Below, one piece after another: positions 9,503 to 17,861 of a DNA stretch of 64,000 nt. The stretch is taken from positions 124,001 through 188,000 of the forward strand of contig NZ_JACJHY010000007.1 in the NCBI RefSeq assembly GCF_014138625.1. Direction: 5' to 3'. Each line of letters opens with the position of its first letter. The first letter of the stretch is position 1. The notes beneath the pieces are model-generated. The model saw only the letters and a program-made list of their open reading frames with translations, was not told where the DNA came from and did no database searches. Source of the stretch: Aminobacter ciceronei (lineage in GTDB: Bacteria; Pseudomonadota; Alphaproteobacteria; Rhizobiales; Rhizobiaceae). A program made the translations under genes and the position numbers.

Positions 9503-10462
9503 TCAAACCAGGCGGCCAAGCAATTGAGCCACGCCCGTTGCCAAGCCCACAAGCAGCAGGACCAGCAGCACATTTACCGACCGCTTGATGGTGTAATACA
9601 TCAGGCGATTGGTCGCCTTCAGCGCTTTGATCCGTGCCAGCAGCGGTGATAGCCGGGCAAAGGCCCTGTTGGCCAGACCGCGATGGTCTTCCGGTGTGTT
9701 GGGCACGACCGAGGCACGGGTTATGCCCTGGTAGAAAAAGTTGAACAGCGCCCCGATCGGGTTCAACGGGCGTTTGACGTCGCACATGAGGATGAGACGG
9801 TCGGAGTCGGTGTCGTTGCGGACATAGTGCAGGTAGGTCTCGTCGAACATCAGCACCTCGCCATCGCGCCAGCTCTGATTGCGGCCATCGACATTGATGA
9901 AGCAGTCGTCCGAATTGGGTGTCGCCAGGCCAAGATGATAGCGCAGGGATACGGCGAGGGGATCGGCATGCCTGGTCAGTTTTGAGCGGCCCGGCAGGAA
10001 GGCGAACATGGCGCCATGCACCGCCGGCACCTGCAGCAATATCTCTGTCGTCCGGGGACAGAGCCGCCGCGCGGAATGGTGCGTGTAGCCATACCAGTTG
10101 AGGTAGAAGCGGCTCCAGCCATATTTGAAGAACGTCCGAAAGCCGACATCGTAGGAGCCTGCCGTGCCCGGACGCTTGGTCGCGTCAAAATAGCCCTGGC
10201 GCACCAGCTCCAGCCCTTCGTCGCGGATCGTCTGCCAGTTCTGGCGCAGCAGGCCGACTTCAGGGAACTCGGCCGGGTCGAGGACGGCCTTCGATCCACG
10301 CCGCAGCGTGGTCATGTAGAGCACGCAATTGAGGGGCGTGAAGATCGGCCAACCCTTGCGGATATACTCGGTCAGGCTGTTGTAGCGAGCCTCACCCCTG
10401 AAACGGTAGACATAAACGATGCTTATGGCGGCGAGCGCCAGAATGAACGCGGAAACCAGCAT
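9503..10462 (-). CDS. Aspartyl/asparaginyl beta-hydroxylase family (LpxO-like)
   Basis: A 319-residue Fe(II)/2-oxoglutarate dioxygenase with an N-terminal membrane anchor (MLVSAFILALAAISIVYVY) and a C-terminal hydrophobic segment. The iron ligands are probably the H and D of RHADP and the H of YLHYVRN; the 2-oxoglutarate-binding arginine is probably in DSDRLILMCD. Membrane-anchored members include LpxO, which hydroxylates the secondary acyl chain of lipid A. The lipid A assignment is by family and not proven here. Confidence 0.82.
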   Translation of the reverse strand: MLVSAFILALAAISIVYVYRFRGEARYNSLTEYIRKGWPIFTPLNCVLYMTTLRRGSKAVLDPAEFPEVGLLRQNWQTIRDEGLELVRQGYFDATKRPGTAGSYDVGFRTFFKYGWSRFYLNWYGYTHHSARRLCPRTTEILLQVPAVHGAMFAFLPGRSKLTRHADPLAVSLRYHLGLATPNSDDCFINVDGRNQSWRDGEVLMFDETYLHYVRNDTDSDRLILMCDVKRPLNPIGALFNFFYQGITRASVVPNTPEDHRGLANRAFARLSPLLARIKALKATNRLMYYTIKRSVNVLLVLLLVGLATGVAQLLGRLV

Positions 10463-10646
10463 GAGTTCTCCTTGGAAAACCTTCCGCGCGACTGATTACG
10501 GATGACGCATTGCAGCAGCATTACGTGACGGTGCCCGGCTACAGCTCGCCACCGATCGGCTTTGCTGCCGGCAGATCGGATCGTTGGGTCGGGCAAACTG
10601 GCTGGCATTCCTTGGCTGATTGGGACGATGTGCCCCCACCAACGAC

Positions 10647-10675
10647 AAAAGCCGCCGATGATTTCGGCGGCTTTT
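10647..10675. terminator. Perfect hairpin with A/T arms (terminator)
   Basis: AAAAGCCGCCG at 10647-10657 pairs perfectly with CGGCGGCTTTT at 10665-10675 around a 7-base loop. The flanking A and T tracts make it look like a bidirectional intrinsic terminator. It lies at the 3' end of the aldehyde dehydrogenase remnant. Confidence 0.75.
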
Positions 10676-10676
10676 G

Positions 10677-11125
10677 CAGGCGGATGTCGGTCGGGCCATA
10701 GGTGTTGACCCAGACCGTGCCGGCCTTGAGGCGCCTGGTGAAGTCGTGGGCGCGGCCGATATCTGCCGTCCAGACCCCGGCGGCGAGGCTATAGACAGTT
10801 CCGTTGGCAATGCGCAGTGCGTCCTCGTCGTCGTTGAATTTGATGACGGTGGCGACGGGGCCGAAGATCTCTTCCTGCGAGATGCGCATCTCGTGCGCGA
10901 CGTCGGCGAAGACTGTCGGCTCAACATAGAAACCGCGCTCGCCGTGGCGGCTGCCGCCGGTGACCAGGCGCGCGCCCTCCTGCTTGCCGATCTCGATGTA
11001 GTCGAGCAGACGCTTCATCTGCACTTCCGAGACCAGCGGCCCCATGCCGGTCGAGGTCTCCCTGGGGTCGCCGATGCGGGTGGATGCGGCGCGCGCGGCC
11101 AGCCGTTCGACGACCTCGTCATGAC
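10677..11125 (-). pseudogene. Aldehyde dehydrogenase remnant, truncated at both ends
   Basis: The reading frame contains FDEVVERLAARAASTRIGDP (before the first available ATG at 11045), then MGPLVSEVQMKRLLDYIE, GFYVEPTVFADVAHEMRISQEE, IFGPVATVIKFND and LKAGTVWVNTYGPTD. This is the C-terminal third of an NAD-dependent aldehyde dehydrogenase. The catalytic cysteine region is absent upstream, and the normal C-terminal PFGGYKQSG is replaced by unrelated residues that run into the hairpin terminator. It is unlikely to be functional. Confidence 0.8.
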
Positions 11126-11310
11126 GCCGGCTCGATCAGGACGCTACGCTAGGTGTTCAGGACGATGGAGTAAGCTGCGCCAGCAGTGCGGATCTATGCT
11201 TTCCGCAATGTCACTGCAGGAATCCTATAGTCTCCGAGGCTCTTCGCTGTCACTTCGGGCGTTCGTCGCTCGAAAGGCCAAGCAATTGCTTTTGGTCCAT
11301 TTCCCGGATC

Positions 11311-11353
11311 GCTCCTCGCCGCTGCGCTCCTCGCCGCTGCGCTCCTGCGTCGC
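11311..11353. repeat. 15-base tandem repeat, about 2.8 copies
   Basis: GCTCCTCGCCGCTGC occurs at 11311-11325 and 11326-11340, followed by a degenerate partial copy (GCTCCTGCGTCGC). It is too short and uninterrupted to be CRISPR and is probably replication slippage in noncoding DNA. Confidence 0.7.
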
Positions 11354-11429
11354 GTTGGCATGACGACGAGATAGGTGCGTTCCAACCTTCAAAGCAGAAC
11401 GTGGCGGTGGCGGCCAGCAATTGCAAGAG

Positions 11430-11459
11430 CGGCCCGCTTGGCGTTGCCAAGTCGGGCCG
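11430..11459. other. Strong GC-rich hairpin
   Basis: CGGCCCGCTTGGC (11430-11442) pairs with GCCAAG-T-CGGGCCG (11446-11459), leaving one bulged T and a 3-base loop. No T-run follows on either side, so it is not a clear intrinsic terminator; a small structured RNA or decayed repeat is possible. Confidence 0.45.
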
Positions 11460-11629
11460 TCTGCATTGCGCGGTGGGCGTTGGGGTGGGGCAGCCGACGC
11501 AATACTCACACCTAGGATTTAAGGCACCGCGTCGGCGCACTACCCCACCTTCCCACCCTCGAATCTACGCCCGTCGCAGGTACAGAGACAATTAGCTCAT
11601 TGGATGGGTTCATGTAGCTTGTTCGTCTG

Positions 11630-11800
11630 ATGGAGCAGCCAGTTGAGCTCGATCGGAATGGGCGCGTCTCCGACCTGTTTTGGGCACAGCTCCTTCGCGA
11701 CCATTCGGGCTCGCAGTTTGGGACGGTGATGAAGTGCGCAGTGTTCGACGCGCATCAAATGTGGTCGAATGCGGCTGCGATCATCGGGGAGGTTCGTTAG
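11630..11800 (+). CDS. Possible 56-residue protein upstream of the thioesterase
   Basis: An open frame starting MEQPVELDRNGRVSDLFWAQ and ending in IIGEVR directly abuts the GTG start of the thioesterase gene. Its composition is protein-like and better than the antisense frame, but the ribosome site is weak and no family is recognised. It may be a leader gene or a gene remnant. Confidence 0.25.
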   Translation: MEQPVELDRNGRVSDLFWAQLLRDHSGSQFGTVMKCAVFDAHQMWSNAAAIIGEVR

Positions 11801-12289
11801 GTGGACAGGGATACGCGCCGGCTCGAGATGGTCGTGCTGATGACGCCCGAAATGGCGAATTTCAGCGGCAAGGTGCATGGCGGTGCCTTGCTCAATCTCC
11901 TCGACCGCGTCGCTTTCTCATGCGCGTCCCGTTATTCCAACAAATACGCCGTCACGCTCTCGGTAGACCAGGTGGTGTTCCGCGAGCCGATCAATGTCGG
12001 CGAACTTGTCACCTTCCGGGCCTCGGTCAATTTCGCCGGCCGCACCTCGATGGAAATCGGCATCCACGTCGAGGCCGAAAACATTCGCTCCGGCCAGCGG
12101 CGCCACACAAATTCCTGCTACTTCACCATGGTGGCAGTGGACGAAGACGGCCGCCCGACCGGGATCCCGCCTTTTGTGCCGTCGACCGACATCGACCGCA
12201 GACGCCACCGCGCCGCTGAACTGCGCCGCGAACTGAGGCGGGAGTTCGAGGGGCGCTTTCGGGCCGCAGCGAATGCGGGCGAAGAGTAG
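11801..12289 (+). CDS. Acyl-CoA thioesterase (hotdog fold, YciA/BACH type)
   Basis: A 162-residue hotdog-fold protein. The MANFSGKVHGGALLNLLDRVAF segment is the typical helix region of hexameric acyl-CoA thioesterases, followed by SVDQVVFREPINVGE and the TNSCYFTMVAVDEDG strand pair. It hydrolyses acyl-CoA to free acid and CoA; chain length is unknown. The GTG start is preceded by GGGGAGG. The C-terminal tail is rich in Arg and Glu. Confidence 0.85.
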   Translation: MDRDTRRLEMVVLMTPEMANFSGKVHGGALLNLLDRVAFSCASRYSNKYAVTLSVDQVVFREPINVGELVTFRASVNFAGRTSMEIGIHVEAENIRSGQRRHTNSCYFTMVAVDEDGRPTGIPPFVPSTDIDRRRHRAAELRRELRREFEGRFRAAANAGEE

Positions 12290-12476
12290 CGGCGTGTATG
12301 TTGGATGGTGCAGCCACTCGCCACCCGCCGAAAACTCTCGGCCGTGACGAATGGCGTCTCAGCTGCCGGCAGATCGCTGCCGATGAACGTCCCTTGCTCT
12401 CTGGCGGCCTATCAAACATAGGCTGTCGTCAGTTGGATTCCCACGTGCCGTGGAGCCCGCGAAAAAGGATGATCCG

Positions 12477-12824
12477 ATGCTTGAAAGAATAAACCCCGAT
12501 ATCAGGTGGAGTGACGCTGTCGTCGTAGGCAACCTGATTTTCGTCGCCGGCCACACCGCCGAGAAGACGCGAGGCCAATCGGTGCGCGAACAGACGGAAG
12601 AGGTGCTCCAGTTGCTCGACGAGACGCTGGCGCAGGCCGGGGTGACAAAGAGGAACCTCGCCATGGTGCAGATCTATCTGGCCGACATGTCGAACTTCGC
12701 CCAGATGAACGAAGCCTGGGACCGATGGGTCATCTCCGGCGAGGCGCCGGCGAGGGCGACGGTCGAATCCAGGCTCGCCTATCCCGATCTCGGCGTTGAA
12801 ATCACGGCGGTAGCTGCGCGATAG
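12477..12824 (+). CDS. RidA/YjgF-family protein
   Basis: A 115-residue RidA-fold protein (VVGNLIFVAGHTAEKTRGQSV, then QTEEVLQLLDETLAQAGV). The conserved arginine that binds the carboxylate of imine or enamine intermediates is probably the R of ARATVES. Canonical RidA deaminates reactive enamines from PLP enzymes. ATG at 12477 (MLERINPD) follows AAAAAGGATGATCC and is preferred over an in-frame start 27 bases earlier. Confidence 0.8.
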   Translation: MLERINPDIRWSDAVVVGNLIFVAGHTAEKTRGQSVREQTEEVLQLLDETLAQAGVTKRNLAMVQIYLADMSNFAQMNEAWDRWVISGEAPARATVESRLAYPDLGVEITAVAAR

Positions 12825-12976
12825 GGCAGGTGAGGAATGCTGCCGGGCGCCGCCTCTCGTCAAGAAACCACCATCGCGTCGCGATGGATTTCTACGAAGA
12901 CTCCGAAATCTTCCAGGGTTCGACGCGGCTGCCATCGCTCCTCAATGTTGGAAGCTTCACGGAGAAACCTGACGCA

Positions 12977-13147
12977 CTATTCCTTTTTCCAGGCGACGGT
13001 GCGCAGTTCTTCCTCGGAGAGATCACTCAGATCTGAACTGTCATGTCGAACCCGTAGGATCGACAGTGTTTTCGAGTAACGTCCTTCATCAATGCGCAGG
13101 CGCTTTGACCGCAAGAGCGCGTTGATGTCCTTATCGGTCTTGGACAT
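12977..13147 (-). CDS. Possible small charged protein
   Basis: A 56-residue frame starting MSKTDKDINALLRSKRLRID and ending ELRTVAWKKE, very rich in charged residues. A weak GGAAGA lies ahead of the ATG. No family recognised; it could be chance or the tail of a decayed gene whose frame extends upstream to 13216. Confidence 0.25.
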   Translation of the reverse strand: MSKTDKDINALLRSKRLRIDEGRYSKTLSILRVRHDSSDLSDLSEEELRTVAWKKE

Positions 13148-13362
13148 GTAGTAATCTTCCGCGACCAGATCGCCTGAGATGGGCTGACCCGGGAGCACCC
13201 TGACGCACAATGCCAAACCCGAAGCTCCCTATGAGGTCCCAGACTTGAAAGAGACCATCGACCGACGGTAGCCGGGCGGGATAACCCAGATCTTGCAGCT
13301 GGTGCGGCTGGCGAAGGATCAAATGCCCAATCATTTGGGATTTGGTAAGCGGCCGACCGCAA

Positions 13363-13391
13363 CACCCGCCTGTCAGTGAGATGGGCGGGTG
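13363..13391. other. Hairpin in the boundary region
   Basis: CACCCGCC at 13363-13370 pairs with GGCGGGTG at 13384-13391 around a 13-base loop. No T-run follows. It may end transcription entering the island from the left, but this is only suggested. Confidence 0.35.
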
Positions 13392-13451
13392 CAACTGATG
13401 AGCGAAGGAAATCTATCGAAGGCCGATTTGGTTGTCGGGTAAGGCTCCTCC

Positions 13452-13465
13452 TTGACGCACGTCAA
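13452..13465. promoter_or_regulatory. FNR/FixK-type box, TTGACGCACGTCAA
   Basis: Perfect inverted repeat TTGAC-N4-GTCAA. Its centre is about 56 bases before the ATG of the first universal stress gene, matching a class II FNR promoter (box near -41.5 and a short leader). Confidence 0.8.
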
Positions 13466-13514
13466 AGCGGACCAACGCCAACATGTCATGGTTTGCTCGG
13501 AGTGGAGCAAGTCA

Positions 13515-14336
13515 ATGAGCTACAACACGATCCTCCTGCAACTCGATATCGACCGTCCTGTCCGGTCTAGGGTAGCCTATGCAAAAGCCGCGGCTCTGAT
13601 GTTTGACGCAGATTTGATAGGCTTCTGCGCGGCCGAGCCGAGATATGTCATGCCGACAGGTGACAGCGACCTTGCAATTGCAGAAGCGATGCAGCGCCAA
13701 GTCGACGAAATTGAGGACCGCCTCGCAAAGGTAAGGCAGGAATTCTTCCAGCTGGCAGGTGACGACAAACGTGTCTCCTGGCGTGGTGAAATCGGCAATC
13801 CCAACCAACTGCTAGCACTGCACTCGCGAGCGGCAGACTTGATCGTCGCGGGGTCTGGGCCTCTATCGGCAGTCGACTCCAACCGAACTGTGGACCATGG
13901 AACTTTGCTGCTTTCCGCAGGGCGCCCAGTGCTGCTGGCGCCTGCCGATTTCAAGCCCGTCAGCGCTGAGGCTGTCTTGATCGCCTGGAAGGATACGCGC
14001 GAGGCTCGGCGTGCAGTCGCAGATGCGATGCCATTCCTTACAGCTGCGTCGCGGGTGCGCGTCGTGGCTCTCGGAAGCGTCGACGGCACAGCGAGACAAG
14101 GCATCGATGATGTCGTCAGCTTTCTCGCTCGACATGGCGTTAGGGCAACCGCAGAGGCCATTGATGTCGGCGGAGCAGATGAGGCCGAAGCCTTAATCCA
14201 GATTGCCGATGAATATGGCGCTGATCTGCTTGTCTCCGGTGCCTACGGTCATAGCCGAATCCGAGAATGGGCGTTTGGCGGTGTCACTCGTGCCCTGCTT
14301 AGAAGTCCAGCGATAAATCGGCTGATGTCAAACTGA
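13515..14336 (+). CDS. Tandem-domain universal stress protein
   Basis: A 273-residue cytoplasmic protein with two UspA domains. The second contains the nucleotide-loop motif GAYGHSRIREWAFGG, in which the usual Gly-Ser/Thr end is Gly-Gly, as in the other USPs of this window. The first domain has a degenerate loop (AGSGPLSAVDSN). ATG at 13515 (MSYNTILLQLDID) is chosen because the in-frame start at 13452 would overlap the FixK box. USPs of this type bind ATP or AMP and promote survival in non-growing cells; the specific role is unknown. Confidence 0.88.
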   Translation: MSYNTILLQLDIDRPVRSRVAYAKAAALMFDADLIGFCAAEPRYVMPTGDSDLAIAEAMQRQVDEIEDRLAKVRQEFFQLAGDDKRVSWRGEIGNPNQLLALHSRAADLIVAGSGPLSAVDSNRTVDHGTLLLSAGRPVLLAPADFKPVSAEAVLIAWKDTREARRAVADAMPFLTAASRVRVVALGSVDGTARQGIDDVVSFLARHGVRATAEAIDVGGADEAEALIQIADEYGADLLVSGAYGHSRIREWAFGGVTRALLRSPAINRLMSN

Positions 14337-14356
14337 CGGTGATCCAGGGTGCAGCA

Positions 14357-14863
14357 ATGCCAGACCTTGAACTGGTTTCCATGTTGCCGAGCCCTTATGC
14401 GTATGTCTCGCGAAGTGGCACCTCTGCACAACTCGGCGACATGCTGGCTGTAAGCTTTGAGAAGCTCTACCGGGCGCTATCGTCGAGCATGGTCGTTCCG
14501 GCAGGTCCACGTCTGGTTCGCTATCGCAAGATCGACGAGAATGAGGTTCTTTTCGACGCAGGCTTCCCGATACGCGAGGATCAATTCAGAATCTTGCGTG
14601 GGTCCGGCTTAGGGCTTGGCGCAACGGCGGCCGGAGAAGCAGTCAAGGCTCAACAAGTTGGCTCCAGAGAGCCATTGACCGACACCTACAGGGCTGTGCT
14701 CGCGGAAATTCACGCGCGCGGGCTCACTGCGACTGGCGACATGTGGGAATCCTATCCAGGCAGGTCGACAAGCGAGACTGTGACCGAACTGCTCTGGCCC
14801 CTTCGCGACGTGCCTGACTTCGTCTTCACGCCCAATGTGCCGTCATGGTCACCGCCAGTTTGA
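14357..14863 (+). CDS. GyrI-like/effector-binding domain protein
   Basis: A 168-residue protein with the SRPBCC-like effector-binding (AraC-E/GyrI-like) layout: VSFEKLYRALSSSMVVPAGPRLVRY, then FDAGFPIRE and a C-terminal TVTELLWPL strand. There is no DNA-binding domain, so it probably binds a small molecule or protein partner on its own. It starts 20 bases after the USP gene and is probably in its operon. Its TGA stop lies inside the next FixK-type box. The in-frame start 14339 is possible. Confidence 0.65.
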   Translation: MPDLELVSMLPSPYAYVSRSGTSAQLGDMLAVSFEKLYRALSSSMVVPAGPRLVRYRKIDENEVLFDAGFPIREDQFRILRGSGLGLGATAAGEAVKAQQVGSREPLTDTYRAVLAEIHARGLTATGDMWESYPGRSTSETVTELLWPLRDVPDFVFTPNVPSWSPPV

Positions 14864-14873
14864 CATACGTCAA
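14860..14873. promoter_or_regulatory. FNR/FixK-type box, TTGACATACGTCAA
   Basis: Perfect TTGAC-N4-GTCAA. The TGA stop of the preceding gene (14861-14863) is part of the box. Its centre is about 158 bases before the hsp20 ATG, so the hsp20 message would have a leader of roughly 115 bases if this is a class II site. Confidence 0.72.
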
Positions 14874-15024
14874 TGTGGTCGAGGGTGCTCGGCGTAACAT
14901 TCAGGAACATCGTCTCAAGGAAGAGCTGGGAGAGCGCCTCTCCAACCTGCGCGGCCATCTGTGCACGCGGCGGAATAGCTGCCCAAACGAGGCGATAGGT
15001 CAACGTTCAAGAAGGATCAATTCC

Positions 15025-15555
15025 ATGGCTGATACATCGACCAAACTTCCCGTAACGGCCGAGAAGGAAAATGTACCGCAGGCTCGCGGCGGAGGATGGA
15101 CTTCGTTTGAGTCCTTGCGCCGAGAGGTCGATCGTCTCTTCGATGATTTCCATCCATTTGGTTGGCGTGGGGCTATTCCAAGGTTGCCAGAGCTACGCAC
15201 TCCCTTTGCAGGCAATTGGCCATTGGCTCCTGCGATGGATCTGGTCGAAAAGGACGGGGAGTACGAAATCACGGCCGAACTCCCTGGGACCGACGAGAAG
15301 GACATCGATATCAAGGTCACCAACCACGTGCTGACGATCAAGGGTGAAAAATCCGAGAAAAAGGAAGAGAAGAAGAAAGACTATTTCCTGTCAGAACGCC
15401 GTTACGGTTCGTTCCAGCGGTCCGTTCAGATTCCCGAGGGGGTCGATGCCGACAAGATCGAAGCCACCTTTTCGAAGGGCATCTTGACTGTCAGGCTGCC
15501 GAAGACTGCGGAAGCCCAGAAGCCTGAAAAGACGATCACGGTGAAGGCCGCATAG
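15025..15555 (+). CDS. Hsp20/alpha-crystallin small heat-shock protein
   Basis: A 176-residue ATP-independent holdase. A variable N-terminal arm (about residues 1-60) precedes the alpha-crystallin domain (AMDLVEKDGEYEITAELPG onward), with the conserved A-x-x-x-G-x-L motif visible as ATFSKGILTVRLPK and a C-terminal KTITVKAA resembling the IXI anchor. A lysine/glutamate-rich insert (GEKSEKKEEKKKDYF) lies mid-domain. ATG at 15025 follows AAGGATCAATTCC; the frame extends upstream but without family similarity. It is probably induced through the box at 14860. Confidence 0.92.
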   Translation: MADTSTKLPVTAEKENVPQARGGGWTSFESLRREVDRLFDDFHPFGWRGAIPRLPELRTPFAGNWPLAPAMDLVEKDGEYEITAELPGTDEKDIDIKVTNHVLTIKGEKSEKKEEKKKDYFLSERRYGSFQRSVQIPEGVDADKIEATFSKGILTVRLPKTAEAQKPEKTITVKAA

Positions 15556-15571
15556 GGCCAACCACAATGCT

Positions 15572-15602
15572 GAGTGTTGGCGCGTTCATGGCGCCGACAC
15601 TC
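15572..15602. terminator. Hairpin after hsp20
   Basis: GAGTGTTGGCGC (15572-15583) pairs with GCGCCGACACTC (15591-15602), with a single G-U pair and a 7-base loop. It sits 17 bases past the hsp20 stop. There is no T-tract, so it may be an RNA-stabilising 3' structure and not a classical terminator. A second 7-bp hairpin follows at 15626-15647. Confidence 0.55.
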
Positions 15603-15775
15603 ATGCCAGAAGGTCTCCGATGGTAGCGGACGAAAGCTAGCGTCCGCGCCCTGAGGCACCTGGGGCTTTCTGACAACGAGATCGCCAGATACTTCGCAAC
15701 GACGTGGGGTGGTGAGGCTGATCTCCCAAACCACCAAAAGTCGAGACACTCCGGCAAAGGACATGGGGTCGACTC

Positions 15776-16201
15776 ATGGGACACGCATCAAAGCCCAACT
15801 TCTCACACTCCGCCCAGCAAGCTCAGCAATGGGTGAATGAACTGGCTGCCGATCTCGGCTGGCCGGAAAACCTCTCTCATCGTTTGATGAGGGCAGTGCT
15901 TCAGGCGTTGCGCGACTGGCTGTCGCCAGAGGAGGCCGCGGATCTTTCTTCGCAGCTACCTGAGATGATCCGAGGAATCTATTTCGAAGGCTGGGATCCA
16001 GCGAAGTCGCCCGCCGTGGAGCGTGACAAACGTGACTTTGTGCTCCGAATCTCGAAGTCCTTGAACGAACAGCCCGAGGTCGACATCGAGGAAGGTATTG
16101 CAGCCGTATTCAGGCTCCTCGATCGGCATCTTTCCCATGGTGAAATCGTCCAGGTGAAGAATTCGATGCGCAAGTCGCTTCGACACCTTTGGCCGGAATG
16201 A
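15776..16201 (+). CDS. DUF2267 protein
   Basis: A 141-residue helical protein of the DUF2267 family (MRAVLQALRDWLSPEEAAD, LPEMIRGIYFEGWDPAK, then HLSHGEIVQVKNSM). The family is common in stress islands with USP and BON genes and has no known activity. Its stop overlaps the next start (ATGA), so it is coupled to the phosphoribosyltransferase. The preceding 15640-15775 segment contains a fragment-like frame (LRHLGLSDNEIARYFAT) with no start. Confidence 0.8.
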   Translation: MGHASKPNFSHSAQQAQQWVNELAADLGWPENLSHRLMRAVLQALRDWLSPEEAADLSSQLPEMIRGIYFEGWDPAKSPAVERDKRDFVLRISKSLNEQPEVDIEEGIAAVFRLLDRHLSHGEIVQVKNSMRKSLRHLWPE

Positions 16202-16869
16202 CGGCAATGTTCCGAGATAGGCAAGAGGCGGGCGAAAGGCTGGGGCTTGAATTGCTTGGCGCCAAGCTGGCCAAGCCCGTTGTTCTGGCGCTTCCCCGTG
16301 GGGGCATCCCAGTGGCCGCAGCCGTCGCTAGTGCGCTCGATGCTCCTCTCGACGTGCTCATTGTCCGCAAAGTTGGCGCGCCGGGGAACGCGGAATTGGC
16401 TGTCGCTGCAATCGTCGATGGCACGCCTCCGGATGTGGTCGTGAACCGCGAAATCGTCGAAGCGTATTCCCTGGGAGACGAGGAACTTGCTGCGCTGGTG
16501 AACGCAGAGCGTCCGGAACTGGAGCGGCGCAGCAGGCTTTTTCGAGGGGTCACCCGCTCCCATTCACTGGCTGGCAGAACTGCGGTCTTGGTCGACGACG
16601 GTGCCGCCACAGGGGCGACCCTGAAAGTCGCCTTGCGCGCGGTCAAACGGCGGGGGCCGACACGTACCGTCGTGGCACTCCCTGTCGCACCGTCCGACGC
16701 GCTTGACGTTCTCCGACAGGAGGCCGACCAAGTCTTCTGCTTGAGTGCGCCAGGCCGCTTTCGCGCCCTGAGCTACCACTATCGCAGTTTCCCTCAGCTG
16801 ACGGATGAGGACGCGATGAATGCGCTTCGGGCAGCCAACGAAGAGCGAAGGCTTCGGCATCCTCGATAA
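16198..16869 (+). CDS. Phosphoribosyltransferase-domain protein
   Basis: A 223-residue type I phosphoribosyltransferase-fold protein. The PRPP-binding signature is AVLVDDGAATGATLKVAL, and the LALPRGGIPVAAAVASALD segment is the usual N-terminal pyrophosphate loop. Similar stand-alone PRTases, including Rv0571c of the mycobacterial DosR regulon, occur in dormancy or stress gene sets; the base substrate is unknown. ATG at 16198 overlaps the DUF2267 stop. ATG at 16207 is an alternative. Confidence 0.82.
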   Translation: MTAMFRDRQEAGERLGLELLGAKLAKPVVLALPRGGIPVAAAVASALDAPLDVLIVRKVGAPGNAELAVAAIVDGTPPDVVVNREIVEAYSLGDEELAALVNAERPELERRSRLFRGVTRSHSLAGRTAVLVDDGAATGATLKVALRAVKRRGPTRTVVALPVAPSDALDVLRQEADQVFCLSAPGRFRALSYHYRSFPQLTDEDAMNALRAANEERRLRHPR

Positions 16870-16918
16870 GACAATTCCGATGTCTTCTCTCGGGCAGTTG
16901 CGGTGCATCTGCAAATGT

Positions 16919-16932
16919 TTGCTCTACGTCAA
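16919..16932. promoter_or_regulatory. Degenerate FNR/FixK-type box, TTGCTCTACGTCAA
   Basis: The right half GTCAA is perfect and the left half is TTGCT. The identical 14-mer occurs at 21058. Its centre lies about 88 bases before the ATG of the UAG-interrupted USP gene. Confidence 0.5.
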
Positions 16933-17013
16933 GGCGAAGATCTCCCGGAACGCTCATTCTGACCATGTTCAGGTCGATGTGGCTTCCTGAAACGTTGCTC
17001 AAGGAGACGCAGC

Positions 17014-17850
17014 ATGAAAACCCAGATTTTTCTGCCACTCGCGACATATCCTGATCCAAACTCGGATGCCGTCGCCGTCAATGCCGTCGCTGTCGCGCAA
17101 TAGCTGCATGCCGACCTGCATGTTCTAGCGATTCATGCGGAGATCCCACACGTTTCGAGTCCATTGTCACGAATTCTGATCGATGTCCCGGCGCGAATCC
17201 GGGAGGCCGAGGCAGTCAGTCGCAAAGCCGGCGATCACCTTCTCGCGAAAGTGGTCGAAGAAGGATCGCTACAGGGCGTTGCCGTCACCACTGCTTCCGA
17301 GGCCGTCCTTCTCGCGCTTCAGGGTGAAAATGCGGCAACCCATGCTAGGTATCATGACTTTGCGCTCGTGGGGTGGGAGCCGAACAACCAGACCTCCAGA
17401 ATGATTGCGGAAGGGGTCATTTTCGACTCCGGCCGGCCAACAATCCTGCTGCCCGACTCGGCCAGCGCAGCCAAGATCGAGCACATCGCGATCGCATGGG
17501 ACGGCAGCCGCGTGGCAGCTCGCGCCGTGGCTGATGCATTACCACTCCTGACGCACGCCTCCAGGATCCATGTTCTCACGATAGTCGACGAAAAGCCGCT
17601 GAAGGCAGCCGACATCGGCGAAAAGCTGGTCGCTTCATTGAGAAAGCGTGGGCTCAACGCGGATGCCGCAGACATCAAATCCGAAGACTGCCCGATCGCA
17701 ATCACCTTGCAGGAACGGGCGATAGAGCTGGGTGCGGACCTCCTGGTGATGGGGGGATACGGCCATTCCAGGGTTCGTGACTTCGTGCTTGGAGGGGCGA
17801 CGGAAGGCGTGCTGACAGACCTGCGTCTGCCGATACTGATGTCGCATTGA
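17014..17850 (+). pseudogene. Universal stress protein gene with in-frame UAG at codon 30
   Basis: ATG at 17014 has a good ribosome site (CAAGGAGACGCAGC). The frame reads MKTQIFLPLATYPDPN, then AVAVAQ, UAG at 17101-17103, and continues unbroken with LHADLHVLAIHAEI to a full second UspA domain carrying GGYGHSRVRDFVLGG. The stop falls inside the first helix of domain 1. The rest of the 278-codon frame is intact. Restart at TTG 17164 would lose the first domain's core strand. It is a recent nonsense allele, a base error or a suppressed stop. Confidence 0.78.
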
Positions 17851-17861
17851 GGAACGCGACC

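Larger units (their letters stand above)
11126..11629. other. Gene-free stretch with a short tandem repeat and a hairpin
   Basis: About 500 bases with no protein-like frame. It holds the 15-base tandem repeat at 11311 and the hairpin at 11430. It may be what remains after deletion of the 5' part of the neighbouring aldehyde dehydrogenase gene. No transposase or attachment-site sequence was seen. Confidence 0.4.
12825..13451. other. Boundary region between ordinary chromosome and stress island
   Basis: About 630 bases with no recognised gene. It contains one weak minus-strand frame (12977-13147) and the hairpin at 13363. No tRNA 3' end, direct repeat pair or recombinase fragment was seen, so nothing shows how the island was joined here. 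Confidence 0.4.

Noticed and set aside
11311..11353. Possible CRISPR-like repeat
   Set aside because: Copies are directly adjacent with no spacers, the unit is only 15 bases and no cas gene is near.
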